Source of the DNA: Cryptomeria japonica
Lineage: Eukaryota; Streptophyta; Pinopsida; Cupressales; Cupressaceae
NCBI RefSeq assembly: GCF_030272615.1
Contig: NC_081411.1
Span: 41,591,140 to 41,655,139, forward strand
Length of the DNA: 64,000 nt
Direction: 5' to 3'
A program made the translations under genes and the position numbers. This document shows, piece after piece, positions 1-11,843 of this stretch (position 1 is its first letter; each line of letters begins with the position of its first letter). The notes under the pieces were generated by a model, which searched no databases, was not told the DNA's origin, and was given only the letters and a program-made list of their open reading frames with translations.

Positions 1-1690
1 CACCTAACAATCTTTCTGCCCTTAGGAAGAGGACGGAGATCCCAAGTATGATTCCTCATCAAAGAAGAATACTCCTCCTCCATAGCACAACCCCACTCAG
101 GATGACTGGTAGCCTCTGAAAACTTTTGAGGATCATCTGAAATAGCATGACTCAAAAGACTAGAACCCACAGTATGAGAATGGGTCCGACAAGTATCTGA
201 AGGATCACCGGCCAAAGGACCTGCCGCCTTAATAGTAAAGCGAGCCCACTTGGGCATCTGAGGTGGAGCAAGTGGAGGTGGGGATGGTGGATCATCAACA
301 CCATCATCAGAATCATCCTCAAAAAGATCCTGAAGAGATGCAGTGGAAGGAGTAGGTAGAGGAGGAGACACTGGAGTCGGGGTATCCACTGTGGGAAGGT
401 GCTCATCAAACTGAACATCCTGTCAAAATAGGACCTCTCTAGAATCAGAATCAAACAACTTGTACGCTTTAACATCCTCATAGTAGCCAACAAAAATGAG
501 AGGTCGGCTCTTCTGCTCCATGGATTTCCTCTGAGCATCAGGAATAAAAGCCCAAGCCTCAGTGCCAAACACTCGGAAAAAAGAAACATCAGGTTTGTTA
601 TGAGACCAAGCCTCCTCAACAGTCATATGTCAAATAGCCTTGTGAGGCATCCAATTCTAAATATAGTTGGCACAATTGACTGCCTCAGCCCAAAAAAATG
701 AATCCATGGACTTGGACTGAAGCATACAATTCACCATCTCCCGTAAGGTTCTGTTCTTGCACTCAGCAACACCATTCTGCTGAGGGGTGTAGGGAATAGT
801 AAACTGATGCTGCAAACCATGCTCAGTGCAAAAATCTCTGAAATCTTGATTCACATACTCCCCCCCATTATCTGTACGTATTCACCGAATAGAACAACTT
901 GACTACTTCTCAACAAATGTCTTGAAGATTCAAAATGACTCAAAGACATCAGACTTATACTTAAGAAAGTACACCCATGTGCGTTTGAAGAAGTCATCAA
1001 TAAAAGTGAGCACATACTTGGCCCCAGAAAAAGGAGTGGGAAATGACATGAGATCACTGTGAATCAAATCCAAGGGTGCCAAAGCATGAGGGGCTCTTCC
1101 CTTCAGAAAGGGATCTCTATGATGCTTGCCAAGCACACAACCATGACAAACACCATCAGTGCAGGAAATTTGTGGAATCCCAAGAACAAGTGCCTGTGTA
1201 CTCATCTGCTGAAGATATCTGTAATTGACATGGCCCAAGCACTCATGCCAAAGCTTACTCACTAAATCTACATGTGCTATAAGAGATGAACCAACACCCA
1301 AAGAGGGCTCAAATCCATCAAATCTATACAAACGAGATGCAGTATCCACACTCCCAGTAGCCACAACCAAATTAGAGTCATGGAGGTCTCGAATAACCAC
1401 ATCATGTGGTGAGAACTTAATTGTCTTACCAGAGCCAGAGTGGCAAATCTTATAAATGGATAGGAGGTTCGTCGAGATGTCAAGAACAACTAGAACATCC
1501 TGCAGAGTACCCCCATCCAATGAGATAGAACCTAAACCCAAGACTGAAAGTTGAACTGAGTCACCCACTGCAATCTGTGAAGTACCACAAGAGGCAAGAG
1601 ATGTAACCAACTGCTGAGTGTGAGTCATATGGTGAGAAGCACCAAAATCAAGTATCCATGTGGACCCATAGGTCGAAGCTCAAGTAGTGA
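1..1690 (-). pseudogene. Copia pol fragment (protease, integrase, start of RT), element A
   Basis: Polyprotein remnant that would cleave Gag-Pol, integrate cDNA and reverse transcribe. The protease active site lies at 1635-1649 and reads DFGAS where DSGAS is usual. The GAG-pre-integrase HHCC module follows (WHECLGH... then C..C, about 1135-1240). The integrase core starts with HSDL near 1050 and continues with PQQNGVAE around 770, which holds the catalytic Glu. The segments at 930-1628, 657-854 and 423-626 share one frame and are separated by in-frame stops. Below 423 the same frame continues through a Pro/Asp-rich linker into the RVT_2 start (EWGCAMEEEYSSL, about 1-90). Decayed; the rest of RT and RNase H lie outside the window. 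Confidence 0.85.
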
Positions 1691-1779
1691 GAGAATGACC
1701 TTTCCCTATGGAAGGAGAAGATGCCTGAGGTGAGGAGATGTGATGATGTTGCATGGCTTCCTCTAAAGCCTCTAAACGT

Positions 1780-2620
1780 TTCCAATACCGGGAAACATGA
1801 TGTCCTTCCTTGCCACAAAAACTGCAAGTATCTCTAGATTTCTTCTTAGTTTTGGAGGAAGACTCACCAGACTGTGAATATTTACCATGCTTGGGAGGAA
1901 ATGGTGGTTTATATTCAGACTTATGAGCAGGCTTGGAGAGATTCTCACAGAAGGCTTCTTCGCCTTCAGTTTCTGCTTTTGTTTCTCCTTAGAGGACTAA
2001 GCAACCAATGCCTTGTGCTTGGATCCTGAAAGCATATCCAGCTGAGAAAGATGAGATTGCTCATGAGACAAACACTCACAAAAGACTTTAAAGGTAGGCA
2101 TGGTGAAACGAGCACCCAAGCCATCCATGGTGGAGTAGAAAGAAGAGGCAAAAAAATAAAAATGACCCTGAAGCTTTGAAAGAATCAAATGAATGCACTC
2201 TGTGTCTGTCTTGATCTTGCCACATCCTTGAAGAACAGATCGGGTAGTCTTGAACTTGTTCAAGAAATCCTCAATGGTGGGAAAGGAATCAGGTGACAAA
2301 GAAACCAACTCTGCCTCAATCTGCAATGCCTAAATCTCATTGACCCTCCCAAAGAGAGACTCAAACTTCAACCACATAGCCCGAGGAGTGAGCAACTCAT
2401 CAAGGTGAAATAGAAGACTATCTGAGACATGCAATGAGAGAAAACCCAGGGCCTCATCCATCTTGTTCCTATGCTGAAGAAGCTCATAAGGACGCTGCAA
2501 TATTGGTTGAACCTCATCCAAACAAGACCACAACCCTTGTGCCCTGAGGAGCCTCATGATGCGGGGCTTCCAGGTGTGATAGTTGTGTGAAGTCAACAAC
2601 TCAACTGAAGGATTGGCCAT
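1780..2620 (-). pseudogene. Copia gag (UBN2-type capsid and zinc knuckle), element A
   Basis: The start ATG at 2620 opens a protein with the copia gag hallmark HNYHTWKPRIMRLLRAQGLW, followed by capsid helices. An in-frame TAG at 2327-2329 interrupts it, and the same frame resumes to 1997 (FLNKFKTTRSVLQGCG and SHEQSHLSQLDML). A zinc knuckle near 1785-1828 reads CSFCGKEGHHVSRY, so the last Cys of CX2CX4HX4C is replaced by Tyr. Pol downstream is in another frame, so at least one indel separates them. Gag would form the virus-like particle and bind element RNA. Confidence 0.82.
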
Positions 2621-3579
2621 GAGAACAAAACTCTATACCTGCACCTGCACCTGCTTGTTGGTTTTTTTATTATGTGATCTTTTAGAATAGACAGAAGTTG
2701 TAGAAGGGTTTGTTCGTTTTGAGAGTTTTGATGTTTGTGATTTCTGATATAAATGACAGAAAGCAAGAAAAAACACCCCCCCATATAGATAAACCCAAAC
2801 CCTAGTACATACTGATGAGAAGGAAGTAGTGCATAAGCAAAAAAACTTCAAACTGATATCTCATGTACCTGATGAAAATTTTGGGTGGAGAAGCCAGGAG
2901 GAGGTAGCCAGAGGGCAGAGATGGTGGTGGTCGGGTTGAACGGAGGTGGTGAATTCCAAGCCAAGTGGAGGTAGTGAGCAGTGTCGTCGACGGTGGTGAG
3001 TTCCAGCGGGGAAGCTGGTAGGGTGGTGGCTGGTGGGGGCCGGTAGGGCGGTGGTCGGTGCTCGGGCGATTGCTGGTGGGGGCCAGAGGGGGTGCCAACG
3101 GTGGCTGGGGCCATGCCATGAGGACCTGCATGTGGGCCGGACTGACAAGGCCAGTTGTTGTATGATGGCCAGACTGTCAGTACGGGTACTTGCACAATCC
3201 CCAAGTCCCAAAACAATTTTTTTAAAAAAAAACTTATTTTTTTTCACCTTTTTTGTGATTTAAAAATAAATAAAAAATCCAGCCTGCATGCTGTAAAAAG
3301 GCACAATTTTTTTGAATTTTTTCTCAATTTGCGTGCTAGAGTCGTACGACCTGGTGTTGGAGAAAAAAATCACCCATATGCTCAGGAGTCAAAAATAGAC
3401 AAATTTTATATGACTATAGGGGTTTTTGGGCCTTATGAGCACAATGGTAAGGTCCGTTTAGGCCCAAAGTTCTCAAAAAAAAAACCTATCCCTAAGCACA
3501 CAAAAAAAATTCCTGAAACCCCAAATTTGCTTCCAATGCAAAAAATCTCAAAAACAGGAACAGATAGCTGTCAATTTGA
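2621..3579 (-). other. Untranslated leader of element A
   Basis: Between the gag start and the primer-binding site there is no believable coding sequence. About 2900-3180 is unusually GC-rich for the window and opens proline-rich reading frames in three phases at once. That is what skewed composition produces, so I do not call a gene. Runs of A and T at 3210-3300 and 3475-3510 flank it. Confidence 0.5.
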
Positions 3580-3591
3580 GCTCTGATACCA
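3580..3591 (-). promoter_or_regulatory. Primer-binding site (initiator tRNA-Met type), element A
   Basis: The minus strand reads TGGTATCAGAGC directly after the LTR end (...CCAACA). This is the standard plant copia primer-binding site complementary to the 3' end of initiator tRNA-Met. It fixes the LTR/internal boundary at 3591/3592. Confidence 0.9.
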
Positions 3592-3950
3592 TGTTGGAGT
3601 TGAGAAAACACGACACCATAGGAGCCTAAAGATCTTTTGCAAGCTAAAACAATTTGTTACAAGGAGAAGCAATGAAGCAAAGTAATTTGAAGAACAATAC
3701 ACAAGAAAAATATGCTCAAAAGAGGAGAGCTCAATATTCACCAAAAAAGTGTAGTGTCATAATAATACAAAGAAATGAAAAATAACCTCTAATAGGTCAA
3801 GAAACCCTAAAAAGGAAAACCTAGGCTTGCACATAATAATTAATAAAAGAATTAATTATTATGCACCTAATGTTAGCTTAAGTGTAAAAAGATAATAGCG
3901 AACTTAAAGAACTAAACAAATATTGTTTAATTAATCAAGTAAATACCCAA
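3592..3950 (-). repeat. 5' LTR of element A
   Basis: Starts (plus reading) with TGTTGGAG next to the primer-binding site. It contains a perfect 13-bp inverted repeat, CATAATAATTAAT at 3832-3844 and its complement at 3851-3863, with a 6-base loop. The far end is placed only because copia coding sequence of element C begins near 3955; no second LTR copy is in the window for comparison. Confidence 0.6.
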
Positions 3951-5400
3951 TTACTCTAATGGTTTCCACTCTTGTCTTTCATATAGTAGACATTTTCATT
4001 TGTTCTAACACCTTTTTCAACCAATCTTGTGGAACTTCTTTTTCTGATCACACATCTAGACTCTTTAAATATGAGCTCAAAACCTTCATTGCACATCTAT
4101 ATTACACTCAACAAATTATGTCTCAGACCACTGACATAGTAAACATCCTTAGTCTTACACTTTCCATTAATTGTAATGTTTTCTTTTCCACAAATAGGTG
4201 TTGCCTCTTCTCCTATAAATTTCACCAATCCACCATCTAACCTCTCAAGGTTAATGAACTTACCTTTATCACCTGTCATATGGTTTAAGCCAGAGTCAAT
4301 GATACAAGCCTTTGGTTCAACTTTAACATGCAAAGTAGCCTTTCCTTTTATAAGGTTTCCATTATTCTTCATATTTTCCAATCTTTCAGACCTTCCATTA
4401 TCCTTCTCCTTTATAGCCAATAATAAGAATTATTCATTTGAATCATCACCATATTCAACTTCACATAAGTGTCTCTCCATTGGAAAAAGGCCTCTTTTTC
4501 CTTTATCTCTGTCATATGTCTTCTTATTTTTATCACAACTTTTGTATCTATCATTCCTTTTATCATCATTAGATCATTTGTAATCTTCCTTATACATACA
4601 TATAGAAGCATAATGAAAAATTATATCACAATTCAAGCATTTAGAGGTAGCTTACCTTTGTACTTTGTGATTACTCTTTTTAGTTTTCTAACAAAGTTTG
4701 ATTCGAGCTCATACATCTCTTCACTTGCTTTTGGTTCATCTTCAGGCTTCTTTCAAACATTGAATGTTGTTTCTCTCATTTCCTTTTTGGTATCATCCAT
4801 TTCAATAGTCTCAAAAGTAAATAGTGAACCAAGAATTTGCTCCAGTGTGTACTTATCCAAATCATGACTCTCCTCAATTTTATCAAACATCTTGGGCGTG
4901 TAGGGTTTAGGCAATATCAACAATAGTTTTCTTACAACATCACTTTCTTCTATTTTTCCACCAGCATGTTTGATATCATTTACAACTTCATTTATCCTAA
5001 GTATATAAATTTCAATGAGCTCATCATCAAAGATCCTTAGGTTCTCAAATTTGTGCTTCAAATTTGTCAATTTAGCTTTTTTTTTTAATCTTCAAATCAC
5101 CTTCATATACACTTCTCATCTTGTCACAAATTTATTTAGAATTCTTCAATCCCACAACCCTGCTAGACACTTCATCACTTAAGCAATTGACAATAGAAAC
5201 CATAGCCTTTATATTATTCTTAAAATATTTTATCTCATCTGGATTTTGTGGAGGACCATTCGGGGAGGAATATAACTAGTCTTGATAATTTCCTATATTT
5301 CCTTTGGTAGAGACTTTGAGTGAAATTCCATTCTCTCTTTCCTATAAGAGTAATTTGCACCTTCAAACTTTGGTTCTTTGAAATTCAAATCCTATGCCAT
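3951..5400 (-). pseudogene. Copia gag-protease remnant, element C
   Basis: The minus-strand start ATG at 5400 has a stop at codon 3. Gag capsid sequence runs through 5070-4753 (KHKFENLRIFDDELIEIYIL and LLLILPKPYTPKMFDKI). A zinc knuckle KCLNCDIIFHYASIC (CX2CX4HX4C intact) lies at about 4598-4642. The protease segment 4420-4097 carries IIDSGLNHMTGDK, where DSG is the aspartic catalytic motif, and continues in frame through GLRHNLLSV to VEKGVRTNENVYYM near 3960. Integrase, RT and RNase H are missing; the fragment stops where A's LTR begins, suggesting truncation by A's insertion or a deletion. Several stops and frame changes; dead. Confidence 0.8.
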
Positions 5401-5461
5401 TCCAGATCTCCCTCAAGTGATTAAGCTTCTCAAGAAGGGACCAGACTTTAATATCCATTAT

Positions 5462-5985
5462 TGAACACACAGTAGGGCTGAGAGGCAGGGGTAAATCAGT
5501 TTGGATCTCTAACACAACTTTATTTATGATATATATTAAACTTCAAACATAGCCAACACATTACTTTAATGAAATCATGAAAGCACAAAACACAATCAAC
5601 TCATGAACACCATATCTATGTGAAAAACCTAGGAAGGGAAAAACCACAGTGAGAATCACACTCACAATATAGATATAAACGATTTCAATTATTAGGCCAC
5701 ATGCCAAGGATCTCACTACTCTAGAATTGCTAGCTAAGGCACATAATCTTAGGGCAAGATACAAAGAACTTGCACAATTGAAACTCACTACTTCAGGGCA
5801 AGATATAAAGAGTTTCCAAGAGAGAGACACTATCTTCCAGTAGAAATAGGTGAATTGAAAATGAATAAGCTCTTGTAATCATGAAATTGACCTTTAACCT
5901 TTGTATCAAGTGCCCAATATCATGGCAAATGTATCTGACCTCAAACTTTGTGACCAAACACTATCATTGTTCTTCGCTATTGAAT
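5462..5985 (-). repeat. Probable 5' LTR of element C
   Basis: It follows a weak primer-site match (minus strand TGGATATTAAAGTC, near 5445-5460). It shares LTR architecture with element D: an early TGAATCA/TAAATCAGT block followed by GAACACCATA and GGGAAAAACCACAGTGAG (compare 5610-5660 with 6160-6210). No partner LTR is present, so both limits are approximate; the right limit is set by the start of D. Confidence 0.45.
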
Positions 5986-7261
5986 TGGTTGAAAGAAACA
6001 AAATACTAAGAGAGGGGGGCGGGGGTGAATCAATATTTCCATAATTACTAAAACTTTCTCATTATTTCTAAACCTTTTATTGATATACCAATTTCATCAA
6101 TTAAGCATATCAATATGAAAAAGCAAATGCAGAATAAATAAATTTTACAACCACAAATTGAACACCAGAAAATATACATGGAAAACCCAAATGGGAAAAA
6201 CCACAGTGAGTGTTAGCTCTCAAGATAATATAACTAGTTATATGGTGTTTACAAAAGGGGTGGCTCACTGCCAGATTACAAAGATGACTCACTATCAGAA
6301 TGCTCAGTGCAATAGATGTAAATCAATTGAATAAAATTGCATCTTTTAATGCATATGGTTAGTTCCAAATTAAGTTCAAATAACAACTCACACATCTTAC
6401 AGTAGATCTAGAAAGGGATCAATATACCATAGTCTACAATCACCTACAACAAGTCCAGTAAGGGATTACTACACTATGCTACTGAACCAACTACTTGCAA
6501 CAATTTTTTTAAAGGATTACTGCAACACCGTTTGCACACTGACTCTGCTATATACTCCTCACACTATAACTACTCTGTTGTCCTCAACTCTATCATTCAC
6601 ATACCTCTTACTATGTTATACCGCACACACCCTGCTTTCTTTCATGCTCTTCACACACCTTCTATACAGACATATATATATATATATCAGTAAGCACATA
6701 TACCAAAATACTATGTGGCCAAGGACAAATTATTTATACAATAATAAACTTCTCAGAACAACGTGTTATCCAATAAAGCCTTGACCAAATCATGATAACA
6801 AAGTTGGCCTTTTCTTGATCTCCTACATGCGTCCTTCACACATTTTATTTACCAATGCATATACCTTAATTAATGTAACAAAACAAGGGTTTACTAGACC
6901 CATAGATACAACTCATAAGCATAAAAAATCAAAGCACAACAACTCCTAACTCCTAGATACAGATGCCACAAATGCCGAAACATAGATCATGATAGATATG
7001 ACTAGGTACAACTGATACCGAACCTCACACAACTGATACTGGAATAGGATATTAGCTAAAATAAGAACAACACATGGTTATATAGATGAGGAACTTCTAG
7101 AAATGACTTTAGTAGATAATCTATGCCTTATTGATTTATATCGCATTGATGCTCAATAAGTAATACCAAAACTGGTTCAATAACATACACCATCTGGTCC
7201 TAATTGGATAACTAGGTTTGACATCAATGGCAAAAATGACAATATTCGCATAAATCCAACA
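5986..7261 (-). repeat. 3' LTR of element D
   Basis: 1276 bp. It aligns along its length with 10592-10704 plus 18415-19592. Shared blocks include the GAGAGGGGGG...TGAATCA stretch near the start, CTATTTCTAAACC, TTATATGGTGTTTACAAAAG and GGTTTGACATCAATGGCAA near the end. It ends TCCAACA before a polypurine-type tract. The starting tip is degenerate (TGGTTGAAAG against TGTTGAAAG). Confidence 0.75.
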
Positions 7262-7465
7262 ATCTCCCCGTTTGTCATTAATAGAAAAACATCTAAAAAA
7301 AGAATAATGCACGAATCTCAAAACTCCCCCTTACTCATATGATTGATATATGTATTCCTCCCATATTATATTTCTCTCCATCTCTATTCCTCTCCCCCTT
7401 TGACAATAATGAAAAAGGGTGCCAACAAAACGAAAAAAGTAAAAAATGTAAGCAAAAAAAGTTCC

Positions 7466-9197
7466 TTAACTGCTCTTCTTTTGAAATATTTGCTTGCACT
7501 TTTCCTTCAATTCTGGAAGGAGAACCTCCCAACAATGCACAACCAATTTAATACTAATAGGTAAAGTTCTACATTCTACTAACAATTTAATGACATGAGA
7601 AAAGTTGTCTGGAGCATATAAATTCTGCTCATAATTAACTGCATGACCAAGCAATACAGAAAAGTGCTCTAGCTTAGCTTCAATAATTTCCTTGACCTTG
7701 TATAAAAACACTTGCATAGTCTTCTCTTTTCCTTTGCAACATTAGCAATTCAGCCTGAAGAGAATTTATCTTTTTCCTCTTCTCTCCATCCTTGCCACCC
7801 ATTAAATCAAATGACTTACCCAAAGAATACAATTCTTCTTCAACAACATCAATGTTAGCTTTATGCTTCACTATAACAATCGACCATGAAAGACAATATC
7901 CATAAACCTTGCTAGCATTGTCGATACAATCTCTTATTTCATTTATACATTCGGATAAATCCCTTTTCTTCTGAATTCTATACTAATAGGTTGTTCAATC
8001 AATCTCTCTTTAACTATCTCAGACAGATTCCAAAAGCACATCATTGACATCTTCAATCTTGGTATTGTTCTGGAGCAAATGATCTATTAGAATATTCTCA
8101 ATTTTGTCCACCTCAATAGAAGTTAGCCATATATTTCCAATCTTCTTTATTTCATCTAGATTGCCAATGATCTCCAACAAATTAGACTCATCATCAAATT
8201 CAGATGCTTTCACTTTCTGATATGCAACAACTACTCCCTTAGCCACAGGAGAATTTGGATCCTCAATTACAACAGTGTCTTCTTATATCTGATACATCTT
8301 TTGCTTCTTAGATTCCAAAGAACTAGAAGGCACAATCTCTTTCTTTTTTCTTTTTCTAGAGGAAGAACCTTCCTTAACTAAACTAGTAGTGGGGGATACC
8401 AGACCAATAGTCCACATATCCAGAAATGATTTGAAATATGCATTACATAAATCTTCTTTCTTATCCAATCCATTCAAATATTGTAATATTTGCCCAGTAA
8501 CAGGGACTCCAAATTACCATATCACATTCTCCTTAGTCAGAAGGGATCCTAGACAATACATAGCCAAACAAACAAGAAATGATCCAAACTAGAAGGGGTA
8601 ACCTTGATCATTTGTCACTTTGATATTCTCTAACAATTGATCCTTTAATAATTCACATAAATCGAACATAGCATCTTCCATAGAAATTTTATGTGCAACA
8701 TACATTGCAATAGCTGAAGTTGAACCTTCTTTATTTCTAAAATAGATCTTATAGGAAATTTCATATGCTACGTACCTCATACTAGGATGAATGATTTTTT
8801 TGATCAACAATGCCCTTTGATCACCCATTACACTAGTTAGGGTTTCATCCTCCTTGATTTTCATTGTCTTCTTAACCAGTACACTCCCACTATCGCATAG
8901 GCCAATAACAACCAAAATAATTCCCTTCGTGATCGGATAGGGTTTATCCCACATGATTCTTTTATTCTGCACGTGACTCAAAATTAACTTGATTACATAT
9001 TCATTGTCGAACCATGAGAACTCGCTCCATAAGTCCATTCCTTTGTGACTTAACTCTTTAACCTTCTACAAGTCTGCCTCACTAAGATTCCTTTCCATTT
9101 TTATGATCTTCTCTGTGTCAAATTTATCAAGCCGAACTCTTTCCATCAATTGAAAACTTATGGTGCTTGATTCTCCAACAATCATCTTTGATTCCAT
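7466..9197 (-). pseudogene. Unrecognised extra ORF of element D
   Basis: A minus-strand reading frame from ATG at 9197 stays in one phase to about 7680, broken only by a few stops (for example in the linker ADL*KVKEL before residue MDLWSEFSW). It shifts frame near 7700 and continues to 7466. Together this is about 570 codons. Visible parts: an N-terminal globular-looking region (EYVIKLILSHV, WDKPYPITKGIILVVIGL); a basic, nuclear-localisation-like cluster (SRKRKKKE and SKKQK) near 8290-8350; an acidic stretch; and a charged coiled-coil-like C-terminus (KRKKINSLQAELLMLQRKRE). I recognise no protease, integrase, RT or RNase H motif. It lies where pol would normally end, next to the 3' LTR. Function unknown. 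A decayed sequence at 55200-56400 has a similar layout. Confidence 0.6.
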
Positions 9198-9556
9198 GCT
9201 TGCTCTGCTTTTTTGCTTTGCACTCTATTAATTTTTTTCTCCTCCTTCTCAAGCAAATTTCTCTTGCATAATGAAAAAAATGATCTTTAATTCCCAAATT
9301 TAACTCACCTTCTTCTCGGGTTTTTCCACCAAATACTGTCTTATCAATGACATAAGCACAAACCTTTAATTATCAGAGTGCATCTCTAACACAATCATGC
9401 TAAACCAATGACATGAACCAACTCGAAAGAGGGGACCAAAAGATTTTCTTTGAAAACTCCCCCTGAGCTGAAGCAATGAGCTCAGTTACCCAAGGAAGAG
9501 GTGCAGGCACTAGATTCCAGTACACTAGGATTGCTTTCATTGTTTACCTCTTTTCT
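9198..9556. other. Spacer between gag and extra ORF in element D
   Basis: No coding sequence or known motif is visible. This is the interval where a normal copia element would hold about 3 kb of protease-integrase-RT-RNase H, so an internal deletion or replacement has happened here. Confidence 0.5.
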
Positions 9557-10519
9557 CTAGACCAACACTTCCTTTTTCTTTGATTCAATAGTCTTTACCA
9601 TATTCTTCTTAGTATACTTCTCCACATTTTCATTTTTACATTCATTAGCATAATGTCCAGATTGCTTGCACTTGTAACAATTCATGTTCTTATGTACTGA
9701 ATTTACTAAATATGGTCTAGATCTGCATTGATTAGCTTTGTGACCATAACCATTGCATGTGTGACAATATCCATGAAAGTTATTATTCACCTTATTTGCT
9801 TCAACTAGATTGTGATTCTGACTCATAGCATGATTTCTATAGTAATTTTCTTTACAACCAAACCTCTTGCAATTTTAACATTGAATGCTTCTACAGTTTA
9901 CAATCTTATGACCAAATTTATTGAATTGAAAATAGTAACCATTAATGATGGGTACCTTTGTGCATTTGGTTGTCAAACCGGTAGTCTTCTTGTAGTATAC
10001 ATTCGTTTCAGGGGATTGCTTGCATCTTTTGTTTTCTTCTCTGATTCTACCTTAACTTCTTTGCTTTTATCTTTATCAATTTGATTTGAGCTTTCACCGA
10101 TCTGAAATCCTAGTCTAGTCTTCTCTAAATGAGATTTCTTTATGTTAATAAAATCTTCTAAAAGTTCATTGCTATCAAGAACCTTACTTTGTGCATTCAA
10201 CTTCTTGTTCTAGCTTCTCACATTCTGCGGTCTTCAGCTTGATTGATTCTTTCAGGGTTTCTTATATCTTGATCTTTTCCTCAATCTTCTACATGAAATC
10301 CTTAAAGGTTTCATTCACTTGCTTCAACTAATTGTTAGCTTCCTTATGTCTCAATTTAAACTTTTGGATTTGTTCTCTCAACTTTTATGCACATCCATTC
10401 AATACCTTTACATTCTCTTTCAATTCCCCATTCTCATATTTAGCACTTTTCAGATCTTCAAGAGGTATTTGCAATTCCTCATTCAAATGATATTCTCTGG
10501 TCATACTCATCAATGCCAT
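9557..10519 (-). pseudogene. Gag-like protein with coiled coil and zinc knuckles, element D
   Basis: ATG at 10519 lies only about 60 bases after the primer site. The N-terminal third is strongly coiled-coil-like (NEELQIPLEDLKSAKYENGE, then KLREQIQKF) with several in-frame stops. A frame change leads into a Lys-rich linker (9973-10200), and a return to the first frame reaches two intact zinc knuckles, CHTCNGYGHKANQC and CYKCKQSGHYANEC (9826-9557), preceded by a degenerate third. The usual copia capsid (UBN2) region expected before the coil is not present. It would bind RNA; whether it could form particles alone is doubtful. Confidence 0.7.
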
Positions 10520-10577
10520 GATTCAACCAACAAGAATCTCCCTTGAGCAATTAAACTTTCAAGCAAGGGACCAAATA

Positions 10578-10591
10578 TCTAATACCAATTG
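10578..10591 (-). promoter_or_regulatory. Primer-binding site, element D
   Basis: The minus strand reads AATTGGTATTAGA immediately inside the LTR (which ends ...CAACACA). This is a diverged form of the initiator tRNA-Met site TGGTATCAGA. It marks 10592 as the LTR start. Confidence 0.65.
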
Positions 10592-10704
10592 TGTTGAAAG
10601 GACCGAAATATTGAGAGGGGGGTGAATCAGTATTCCCACGATTACTAAAACTTTCTCACTATTTCTAAACCTTTTATTGATATACCAATTTCATCAATTA
10701 AGCA
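10592..10704 (-). repeat. 5' LTR of element D, left piece
   Basis: Starts TGTTGAAAGG and matches 5986-6104 closely until AATTAAGCA, where element E begins. The LTR resumes at 18415 after E. About 25 bp of target present in the other LTR (6105-6130) is missing at the join, indicating a small deletion together with E's outer LTR tip. Confidence 0.75.
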
Positions 10705-11843
10705 CCTTACAAGTTTCACACAAGGATTCCAATCAACTTCTCAGGCACATTACATTTAAAAGAGGGGGGAAAATTCACTAGATCCAATCTCAATGGAAAG
10801 AGATTGAATACTAAATGAATTAACAATGGATTTGGAAAGTGATACTAACCCCTCTTTTAGAATGGATATGTTGAATTATGTGATTTAAGACTATGTAAAA
10901 GTGACAAAGAAATGATTATAACTTCAGATAGAAATGGAGAATGAAGTTGTGCACCTAGAATTAGTAGTGAAATGTTGAGATGAAGCTCCCCTACAAATTT
11001 GGGTGAAAGTTGTCGGGACTATGTTGAAAGTACACACGGTCCACCGAAAAATCCGCGCCCCGAAAAGGGTTTTTTCGTCTCTGAAAGTGAAGTCCAAATA
11101 TGCAAATATAGTCGCACACCTATAACCTACACACATAAAAGAAAGAAAATGTTGTTGGGATTGGGGGTTTGCCTTCAGGTCAAACCCTGGTTTTGGAATT
11201 AACCAATTGATGAAAAGTACTTGCAAGTAAATGACTAAAGTAGAATTCACCTCAAGAGAGGATGCAATTGAAATATTGATAGAGTTGTTTGAAAGGATAT
11301 ATAGAATAGGATGTCAAAGAGATTTCCTCTATAATGGTTGAATCCTTGACTTGAATGCAACACCTAGCCTTGAAAGGAGACTTGAGAATGCTCAATGCTT
11401 GAAAGGAGATTTGAGAATGCTCAATGCTTGAAAGGATACTTGAATGCTTGATTTCGCTTAGGATCAAAATATCCACCTATTGAACTCGTATCTCCCAATG
11501 GGAGGGAAAAATTTGTCTTATATATTCGTCAATTAGGGTTAATTGACTAATTTTTCGTTATAGGCCGACATAGGGAAAATTTTCCTACTTCAAAGTTGCA
11601 AATATCAATGCAAATTTTGAGAGGAGGGGGCAAAAAATAGGGCAAGGACAGGGGTGCCACGCCCCTGTCCAACCCTAAATTAGGATAGAGAGTAGGAACA
11701 TGTAGTACGGGGTGCGAGGAAATGCAGGTTTCAGGGGGGTGCAAGCATATCTCAGGTCTCCAATTAGGCTTAGGGATTCGTTCACCAATATGAAGACCCA
11801 AATTTGGTTGAAAATTGCAAGGTCACAATTTTATGACACTACA
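10705..11843 (-). repeat. 3' LTR of element E (outer tip truncated)
   Basis: Matches 17263-18414. About 50 bp of the outer end present in the right LTR (17214-17262) is missing at the junction with D. It ends ...GACACTACA at 11843, next to the polypurine tract (minus GGGGACTAAA, 11844-11853). It contains the 25-bp GC-rich near-palindrome GGACAGGGG-N7-CCCCTGTCC near 11648-11672. Confidence 0.8.

Larger units (their letters stand above)
1..3950 (-). mobile_element. Element A: Ty1/copia retrotransposon, runs off left edge
   Basis: Read on the minus strand the order is LTR (3592 to about 3950), primer-binding site (3580-3591), leader, gag, zinc knuckle, protease, integrase and the first residues of RT, which then leaves the window at base 1. 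Protease-integrase-RT order is diagnostic of Ty1/copia. The reading frame carries several stops and a gag/pol frame change, so this copy is inactive. The outer LTR boundary near 3950 is uncertain because it abuts element C without a clear terminal CA. Confidence 0.85.

Noticed and set aside
152-619. 155-codon minus-strand frame
   Set aside because: Out-of-phase shadow of the copia pol frame, whose real phase gives a recognisable linker, integrase end and RT start.
2802-3247. Proline-rich open frames in three phases on the minus strand
   Set aside because: They overlap in all phases within a GC-skewed patch of the leader of element A; no start context, domain or partner supports any of them.
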